A stretch of DNA of 28,065 nt from assembly GCA_035559715.1 (NCBI GenBank), contig DATMAW010000151.1:1-28065 (forward strand). Direction: 5' to 3'. Under the pieces are notes generated by a model. It did not search any database and was not told the origin of the DNA. It saw nothing but the letters and a program-made list of their open reading frames with translations. A program made the translations under genes and the position numbers. The stretch is from JACQHC01 sp035559715. GTDB lineage: Bacteria > Gemmatimonadota > Gemmatimonadetes > Gemmatimonadales > GWC2-71-9. Numbering within the stretch: position 1 is the stretch's first letter; every line of letters begins with the position of its first letter. Below are positions 23,301 to 28,065 of this stretch, in pieces.

Positions 23301-23689
23301 TCCGCGTTCATGAGCCACAGATTATTCTGGCCGCGGCGATCGGAGATGAAGGCGATGAGCCGTCCGTCCGGCGAGATGCGCGGATGATAGTTCACCGCCA
23401 CGCCGCTGCTTTGCGTCAGCGACTGCGCCTCGCCGCCGGTGATCGGCAACCGGTAGATGTGCCCCAGGAGATCGAACGCGAGCCACTGGCCGTCGGGGGA
23501 CACGTCCACCGACATCCACGTGCCTTCGTCCGTGGTGAATGCGATCTCCCGTGTCTGGCCTCTGGCCAGGGTCACGTCCCATTGGGACGGGGTCTGCTGT
23601 GCGGCCTGTTGGGCTGAGAGCAGCAGGGGCAGTGTGAGCGGCAGTGACAACGCGGTTAGGGTTCGCACGGCAATCTCCGCATGACGCAT
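20312..23689 (-). CDS. Exported amidohydrolase fused to TolB-like beta-propeller
   Basis: The product (1125 residues from ATG 23689; about 1118 from GTG 23668, which has GGAG six bases upstream) has a signal peptide ending LLLSAQQ. Residues about 45-650 contain repeated PD40/TolB propeller blades, each with an SPDG turn (VSPDGQWLAFD, ISPDGRLIAFISD, TPDGQYILV, SPDGRYVYYH and so on). From about residue 690 comes an amidohydrolase-superfamily domain: TIIPGFVDMHSHHY with the metal-binding HxH, SLKQY with the possible carboxylated lysine, TGWEHPMSEIP, and the closing GSIENGKLADLIVLNANPL. The usual strand-8 aspartate position reads GSHGEQ and the strand-5 position VTAEGG, so metal ligation is atypical. 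The substrate is unknown; cleavage of a peptide-like or cyclic amide imported by the adjacent SusCD system is an inference. Confidence 0.9.
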   Translation of the reverse strand: MRHAEIAVRTLTALSLPLTLPLLLSAQQAAQQTPSQWDVTLARGQTREIAFTTDEGTWMSVDVSPDGQWLAFDLLGHIYRLPITGGEAQSLTQSSGVAVNYHPRISPDGRLIAFISDRRGQNNLWLMNADGTDPRPVFTDLDVRAAVPAWTPDGQYILVRRDYVGTEEQQSGLADDAAEVAGDEQGPQGRSGIWMYHRDGGQGVALIGTEVPGATWPSVSPDGRYVYYHMRTSGSDALRGHYQIQRLDLRTGGRIALTAGDADGPASNRMSSGGAWAPEIAPDGRWLAFARHIPDGTISFKGHRFGPRTALWLRDLETGLERLALDPISVSVESGSKSLRILPGYDWTPDGRSIVIAQGGKLRRLDVTTGAVQPIPFTAGVRRTISEMAYRPFRISDGPFEAKFLRWHTATRDGARLAFQAVGRVWVMDRNGAPRRLTPESFGPQEFGPAWSPDGRWIAFTTWDDTARGHVWKVRSTGGEPQRLTTDAGEFVHPAWSPDGGELVVARGAGATLAGRTLTHNPWWDIVRIPAAGGAATFVARVPLPVESDPSAMARRGIVQPAYGPEGRIFYPEMQRAQGRGGLRSVIVSVKPDGSDRREHLVIPAADEAAPSPDGKWLAFQEGDNVYLAPLPWQGAGEQPVDVNKRRGKLPVKQLSRTGGLFPRWRDSTTVEFGSANRYYAYHVGRETAETVAVRLTVPRRAPQGSVALSGARIVTLAGDRVIERGTIVVTGSRITCVGDCPTTGAARVIDLAGATIIPGFVDMHSHHYREHRGYRPLRDYEVASYLAYGVTTSLDNSMWSQNIFPTAELIEAGDMIGPRTFSTGDPLYSGDAARQNLLSSREVTQDNVDRLQSWGAVSLKQYMQPRRDQRQWVSDVARARGLMVTAEGGDLNYNLSMIMDGQTGWEHPMSEIPVYKDAAMFFGKAGAAYSPTFVVAGPGPWNIEYFFAESDVWKDPKYQRWMPWRQMVGHLRRRTLRPETDYSFPLLAQGLADIIAEGGYGAIGSHGEQLGLAPQWEVWMAATAMGPLGALRVASLHGAHFLGADQDIGSIENGKLADLIVLNANPLDNIRNTLNMRYVMKGGVLYDAATLDEIWPAARPFGRYYWVNEDALRADDRPHDATRR

Positions 23690-23694
23690 AGGTC

Positions 23695-23740
23695 GAGTTT
23701 GAAGTGAAACGGCGGTGGGACGGTTGCCCGCCCCACCGCC
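23695..23740 (-). terminator. GNRA-capped hairpin after susD
   Basis: On the minus strand GGCGGTGGGGCGG and CCGTCCCACCGCC (hairpin 23711-23740) form a 13-pair stem, including one G-U, closed by a GCAA tetraloop. It is followed by GTTTCACTTC, a poor U-run. It probably ends most susCD transcripts or protects their 3' ends, reducing read-through into the amidohydrolase gene. Confidence 0.6.
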
Positions 23741-23767
23741 GGCCGTACAGTGACGATACGATCCGAA

Positions 23768-25189
23768 TCAGCTACCTGGCTTCAAGTCCTTGATGAACGG
23801 GTTGCCCTCGTACTCGTCGAGCGGCAACGGGTAGCACGTCGCGTTGCCGTACGTCAACCACGCTGCCGCCGGATAGTTCACGTGCTGTCCGCTCGGGAAG
23901 ACGTGGTTCGGGTCGTTGACGCCGTTCCTCAGCCAGCGCCGCAGGTCTCCCAGGCGGAAGCCGCCCTGGAACAGGTCTCTCGCACGCTGCTCCCGCAGCT
24001 CGGACATCAACGCCGCATTGTCCGCCGGGAGGTTGTACGTGATCGCGGGTTGGAATCCCACGGCGCGACGGCTGTTGACGAACGTGGCCGTGGCCGCCGA
24101 GGGCCCCATGGCCTCATACAAGTGATGCTGGGCCTCGATGCCATCCGCCAGCAAAATGTCCGTCCCGCGGGCATAGGCTGCCGGGGCGACGAAACCCGTT
24201 TGGCCCCGCAGGGACCAACGCCCGCCATTGTATCCGTCGAACCGCAGGCCCTGGCGGATCTTGTACAGCTTGGTCAGCGCGTTGTGGCCCAGGGTCCAAT
24301 TGGTGTCCGCCTGAATCCGCGGATCGGTCTGCGACGCCACCAGGCGCTGCGTGCCGAACGGCTGCCCGCCGGACTGCAAGAAGCGCGGGCTCATGCCCAG
24401 CCGGTGGTTCGTTCCGGTGATGTTGGTGTACTGGTTGTTGGTCTCCCGATCGGTGGCGTCCGAGAAATCGAGCCACCATTTGAACGTTGCCGGTACAGGG
24501 GTGGCCGCGGCAATGGCAACCGCATTCTGGTTTGCGTTCAACGCCGCCCGGGCGGTGCCCACGCGGGCCAGGTTGACGATGTTCTGGTCGCCAACCTTCG
24601 TCGCCATGGCGATCGCCTGGTTGAACCAGTTGATCCCGCGGAGGAACAGGCTGTCCGGCGTCAACAGATACTGCCCGAACTCGATCTCGCCGGTCTGCGT
24701 GTTGACCTTCGAGATCACGGCCTCGCACATGGCCTCGCCCATCACCGTGTAGCTGTAGCCCGCGAAGGCAGCCATGAGCGCGCGGTTCCGGCTCGAGTCG
24801 GGATACGTCTCCAGGGTTCCGAGGCGTTCGTACACGTCCTCGGCCTGTCGCAGGGCGCGGCTGATCTCCGTGAACATCAGATCCGCGTCGCCCTCGTTGT
24901 ACTGCACGATGCGCAGGTTTAACCGCGCCGTCTGCTCCCAGTTGACGCCCGTCACCTGCTCGTCGGTGAGCATGCTGCCGCGCCAGATGAACGGATCGTC
25001 GTACATGTGCGTGAAGTCGCCGATCGCGCCGTAGACCAGCGCGTTGATCATCGTCGGGTTCTTCTGGTTGAGGTCGTTGATGTTGATCTCTTCCGGGTTG
25101 CTCACCTTCAGCAGGGTGTCGCACCCCAGCAGGGCCACGACGCCAACCGTCGCCGCGGCCGTTCGCATCACGTGATTGAGTCGAGTCAT
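23768..25189 (-). CDS. SusD/RagB-family outer-membrane nutrient-binding lipoprotein
   Basis: SusD-type lipoproteins form the lid over a SusC channel and bind the nutrient at the cell surface. The 473-residue product starts at ATG 25187-25189, nine or so bases after GAGG; the open frame continues upstream only inside susC. The signal ends in lipobox LLGC (Cys23), then DTLLKVSNPEEININDLNQ, typical of the family start. The helical repeats contain RALRQAEDVYERLGT, ALMAAFAGYSYTVMGEAMCEA and NLARVGTARAALNANQN (TPR-like), and the C-terminal segment LMSELREQRARDLFQGGFRLGDLRRW is the conserved family block. The start lies 11 bases after the susC stop, so the two are co-transcribed. Ligand specificity is not readable; Gemmatimonadota and Bacteroidota carry many such pairs for glycans, peptides and other polymers. 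Confidence 0.93.
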   Translation of the reverse strand: MTRLNHVMRTAAATVGVVALLGCDTLLKVSNPEEININDLNQKNPTMINALVYGAIGDFTHMYDDPFIWRGSMLTDEQVTGVNWEQTARLNLRIVQYNEGDADLMFTEISRALRQAEDVYERLGTLETYPDSSRNRALMAAFAGYSYTVMGEAMCEAVISKVNTQTGEIEFGQYLLTPDSLFLRGINWFNQAIAMATKVGDQNIVNLARVGTARAALNANQNAVAIAAATPVPATFKWWLDFSDATDRETNNQYTNITGTNHRLGMSPRFLQSGGQPFGTQRLVASQTDPRIQADTNWTLGHNALTKLYKIRQGLRFDGYNGGRWSLRGQTGFVAPAAYARGTDILLADGIEAQHHLYEAMGPSAATATFVNSRRAVGFQPAITYNLPADNAALMSELREQRARDLFQGGFRLGDLRRWLRNGVNDPNHVFPSGQHVNYPAAAWLTYGNATCYPLPLDEYEGNPFIKDLKPGS

Positions 25190-25200
25190 GGTCGTGGCCC

Positions 25201-28065
25201 TCAGAAGGTGATCCGCACCGACGCGAAGAATTGCTGCATCGGCGGCACGGATGCGTAGTCGAGACGCGTGAAGTTGGCGGTGGCGCTGAAGTTCACCTCG
25301 GGGTCGCCGGTGCCTTTGTACTTGGTCCAGCGCCTGAGGTTGCGCCCGGCGAGCGTCATCGTGACGCGGCTGGCGCGGAACGCCTGACTCCACGAGGAGG
25401 GCAGCGTGTAGCTCACGCTCAGTTCTCGCAGCTTCAGGAAGTCGCCGTCCATGATCCAGGTGCGCGTCTGGAGACTCGAGTGCACCAGGACCTCGAGTGT
25501 GTCTCGATCGGGCGCGTTGATGGCATACGTATTCCGATCGATCCGGCTGCGCACGGAGCACAGGGCGCACCACACCTTGAACCCGCCCTTGTAGTCCAGG
25601 TGCGCGAACAGGCGCAGGTTGTTGAACAAGGTGATCGTGTTGGTGAACGCGGCCTCCCGTGTGGGCACGGACGGGCCAACGTAGTTGTACTTGTTAATGT
25701 CCACCGTCACGTTGTTCGTCGCCGGATTGATGAGGGGACAGCCACCGGGGCCGATCGAATCCGGCGCGGCCCAGGTTCGCGGGCACGCGTCCGGCGTGGC
25801 CGCGCCGTCGCGCTCCACGTCGTTGTACCAGAAGCCGCCGAGGGGATAGCCCTCTTTGTGCTTCTGCACGGTGGCGAACGCACCAAAGGTGTCCTCGGGG
25901 CGACCGCCGAAGTCCACGAGCTTGTTGCTGTTCCTCGAGAACGACAGCGTGGCGTCCCATGTCAGCGAGCGGGTATTCACCGGGGTCAAGGTGGCCAGAA
26001 CCTCAAGGCCCTGGTTCACCACCTCGCCGATGTTCTCGAGATGATCGCCCCCGAAGCCGGAGGACGGCGGGTCCGGCAGGGCGATCAAGGCGTCCTTCGT
26101 GCTCTTGTGGTAGTAGGTGAATTCCAGCCCGAGCTTGCCGCCGAGCAGCGATGCGTCGAACCCGGTCTCGTACTCAACACCCTCTTCGGCCTTGAGGTTG
26201 GCGTTGCCGTACTCGGAGGGCTGGAGCTGACTCACGGTGACTTCCGCGTTGCCCGACTGCGCCGTGGTCTGGTTGGTGGTGAACGTCCGGTCGGCGCTGA
26301 ACGGTTGCGGCGCGTTGCCGGCCTTCCCCCACGCGAAGCGCAGTTTCATCTGCTCCACGAACGGAATCGGGAAGAACTCCTCCTCCGAGACGACCCAGGA
26401 GAACGACGCCTTGGGGTAATACACCATGGAGAAGTCCGAGCCGAACGCCGAGTTGTCATCCACCCGCAGCGCGGTGGTGAGGTACATGCGCTCGCGCCAG
26501 CCCACCTGCTCCTGGAAATAGAACCCGAGCGAGGTCTGCTGCACGAAGTCCTCGTCCCCACGCCGCACGGCGGCGGCGCCGACCAGGTTCAACGTATTGG
26601 CGATCAGGCCCTCGCCGCTCGCCTGGTAGATGCGTCGGGCCCGTGAGTTGAGCTGCATGCCGGTGGAGAACGAGGACGAGAGGTCGGGCGTGAGATCGAA
26701 GTTGATGGTGCTCGCCACATCCGCCGTCCACACGTGCGTCGTCGGCATATAGTGCGAGATCACGCCGGTCGCGTTCACTGCGCCCCACGGGGCCAGGCCG
26801 GTCGTGTCAATCGTATAGAACTGCGTGTTTCGAAGGTCCTGTTTGTCCAGGCCGAGGGTGATGCGGTTCTGCATGAACGAGAACGGCCGCCAGTTGCCGG
26901 TGAGGCCGATCGTGGTGCGCTCCGTTCTGATCTGGTTGTCGAAGGAGTTCGACAGGTCCGGCGCGAACCCGCGCCATCCCGGAGCGCCGACGCCCTGGGT
27001 CTGGACCGGCCCCTTCGCCTGACCACGGAAGGCGTTCCGCAACAGACCGTTCGACGCGTTGTCGTTGAGGGGCTGCATGCTGTGGTTTCTGGCGTACCCG
27101 AAGTTCACGCCAATGTCCAGCTTTTCCGATGGCGTGAACTCGATGTTCGCCCGGCCTCCGATGCGGCGGTCGAAGTTGTTCCAGAACACGCCGTCTTCGC
27201 TGTAGCGGTCGAACGACAAGTAGTAGTTGAAGAAGTCGCCGCCGCCGCGCGCCGAGAGGTCGAACTTGTACGTGTTCCCGTCCCGGATCACGGGACGCCC
27301 GTCGAGCATCGTGTCCTCGCGCAACGGATTGTGCACGAGTAGGCGATCGCTCTCAGGGGCAAGCGAGTCCATCCCTGCGCAGCCCGGGAACGAGGCCGGG
27401 TTGCGGATATTACTGGGACGGCAGAGCCAGTAGTTGATGGGGTTTCCGATGTGCTCGGTCCAGCGGGTCTCGCCGGTCTCAGCGCCGAACGTCCACTGCA
27501 CGCCCGCGCCGCGACGTCCCTTCTTGGTGATGATCTGGATCACGCCCGAGGCGGCGTCCGCTCCGTAGAGCGTGGCGGCCGACGGGCCTTTAATCACTTC
27601 GACGCTTTCGATGTCATCGGGGTTCAAGAAGGAGAGCGGGTTGGTGGGCTGGACGGTCGAGTTGCCCGTTCCGAAACCGACCTGCAGGCGGCTCTCGAAC
27701 CGAATCCCGTCAATGTAGTACACGGGCTGATAGCCGGCTTCCATGGACCCGGCGCCGCGAATGCGGAAGTTGCTGCCCGCGCCCGCCTGGCCGGAGTTGG
27801 AGATCACCGTGAGACCGGGCGTGCGGCCCGTGAGCAGGTCCTGCACGTCGGCCACCACCGCGGCTTCCGCCACGTTGGCCGCGTCAATCTTGCTCACGGC
27901 GTTGCCGAGTGTGCGTTTCTCGGTGCGCCCCGGCTGGCCCGTGACCACGACCTCGTCCAGCTGCATGGCAGCGGGCGCGAGTGTGAAGTCCACGGTCTGG
28001 GACTGACCCGGCACGAGGTTGATCTGCGCCTCGAGTCGCGTGTAGCCGATCATCAGCGCCCGGAT
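25201..28065 (-). CDS. SusC/RagA-family TonB-dependent outer-membrane receptor, N-terminus outside the window
   Basis: This is the large TonB-dependent channel partner of the SusD-like protein. The frame is open to the window edge (I-R-A-L-M-I-G-Y-T-R-L-E), so signal peptide and most of the carboxypeptidase-regulatory domain lie beyond it; about 954 residues are visible. From the visible N-end: the last strands of that domain, TonB-box region LDEVVVTG, plug domain (RTLGNAVSKI, LLTGRTPGLTV, FRIRGAGS, VYYIDGIRFES, DIESVEVIKGPSAATLYGADAASGVIQIITKKG), then the 22-strand barrel type sequence, with the RELSVSYTLPSSW segment and closing SVRITF. Phe at the end fits the outer-membrane insertion signal. 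A Cys pair (CRPSNIRNPASFPGC) lies in an extracellular loop. Energy would come from TonB, which is not in the window. Confidence 0.94.
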   Translation of the reverse strand: MRALMIGYTRLEAQINLVPGQSQTVDFTLAPAAMQLDEVVVTGQPGRTEKRTLGNAVSKIDAANVAEAAVVADVQDLLTGRTPGLTVISNSGQAGAGSNFRIRGAGSMEAGYQPVYYIDGIRFESRLQVGFGTGNSTVQPTNPLSFLNPDDIESVEVIKGPSAATLYGADAASGVIQIITKKGRRGAGVQWTFGAETGETRWTEHIGNPINYWLCRPSNIRNPASFPGCAGMDSLAPESDRLLVHNPLREDTMLDGRPVIRDGNTYKFDLSARGGGDFFNYYLSFDRYSEDGVFWNNFDRRIGGRANIEFTPSEKLDIGVNFGYARNHSMQPLNDNASNGLLRNAFRGQAKGPVQTQGVGAPGWRGFAPDLSNSFDNQIRTERTTIGLTGNWRPFSFMQNRITLGLDKQDLRNTQFYTIDTTGLAPWGAVNATGVISHYMPTTHVWTADVASTINFDLTPDLSSSFSTGMQLNSRARRIYQASGEGLIANTLNLVGAAAVRRGDEDFVQQTSLGFYFQEQVGWRERMYLTTALRVDDNSAFGSDFSMVYYPKASFSWVVSEEEFFPIPFVEQMKLRFAWGKAGNAPQPFSADRTFTTNQTTAQSGNAEVTVSQLQPSEYGNANLKAEEGVEYETGFDASLLGGKLGLEFTYYHKSTKDALIALPDPPSSGFGGDHLENIGEVVNQGLEVLATLTPVNTRSLTWDATLSFSRNSNKLVDFGGRPEDTFGAFATVQKHKEGYPLGGFWYNDVERDGAATPDACPRTWAAPDSIGPGGCPLINPATNNVTVDINKYNYVGPSVPTREAAFTNTITLFNNLRLFAHLDYKGGFKVWCALCSVRSRIDRNTYAINAPDRDTLEVLVHSSLQTRTWIMDGDFLKLRELSVSYTLPSSWSQAFRASRVTMTLAGRNLRRWTKYKGTGDPEVNFSATANFTRLDYASVPPMQQFFASVRITF

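Noticed and set aside
23750..24922. Long plus-strand open frame opposite susD
   Set aside because: Antisense to conserved SusD blocks; Arg/Val/Gly-rich composition without a domain.
25231..26646. Long open frame on the plus strand opposite susC
   Set aside because: It lies wholly antisense to a clear TonB receptor, has composition expected from GC-rich third positions and shows no domain or signal.
1..28065. CRISPR arrays, insertion sequences, integrases, tRNA or rRNA genes
   Set aside because: No regularly spaced repeats, transposase-like motifs or cloverleaf/rRNA sequences were seen on either strand by reading.

Overview
The window is GC-rich, densely packed bacterial chromosome. It has many GTG/TTG starts, short or overlapping gene junctions, a SusC/SusD outer-membrane pair, a plug-only TonB-type protein, a TolB-propeller amidohydrolase, and small secreted proteins with carboxypeptidase-regulatory, glycine-zipper or FlgD-like folds. 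From knowledge of such gene families, a Gemmatimonadota-like organism (Gram-negative, outer membrane, B12-importing, SelB-encoding) is most likely. This is an inference, because the window holds no rRNA or other decisive marker.

Layout, left to right. Positions 1-867 hold the C-terminal part of PTS enzyme I. At 926-5075 is a plus-strand run: metK (SAM synthetase, apparently without a standard start codon), ahcY (S-adenosylhomocysteine hydrolase of the archaeal/Thermotoga-like type), a DUF151 bifunctional nuclease, and a membrane-anchored protein with an Ig-like domain. At 5085-10190 is a complete cobalamin-uptake unit: a sigma70-like promoter, a B12 riboswitch with a recognisable P1 helix and B12 box, a terminator-like hairpin that overlaps the ribosome-binding site and TTG start of the first gene, then btuF, btuC, btuD and btuB. 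At 10258-12881 are recO and selB. At 12897-13498 is a self-contained cistron with its own promoter and strong terminator, encoding a 141-residue secreted protein that is little more than a FlgD-like/type A sorting-domain fold. ClpB follows (13562-16195), then a glycine-zipper protein, a small putative lipoprotein and tadA.

The right-hand part is devoted to the cell envelope. A plug-only TonB-type protein (minus) sits about 30 bases from a divergent di-heme (DUF1111) lipoprotein. A minus-strand block, read right to left, holds susC (cut by the window end), susD, a GNRA-capped hairpin and a 1.1-kb-residue-scale TolB/amidohydrolase protein.

Functional threads: metK and ahcY are two steps of the activated methyl cycle, and the next transcription unit imports cobalamin, the cofactor of B12-dependent methionine synthase in many bacteria. 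SelB implies selenoprotein synthesis, with the remaining sel genes outside the window. No CRISPR array, insertion sequence, integrase, tRNA or rRNA gene was recognised. The least ordinary signals are the missing canonical start codons of metK and of the gene after the nuclease, the compact B12 control region, and the stand-alone sorting-domain-like protein.
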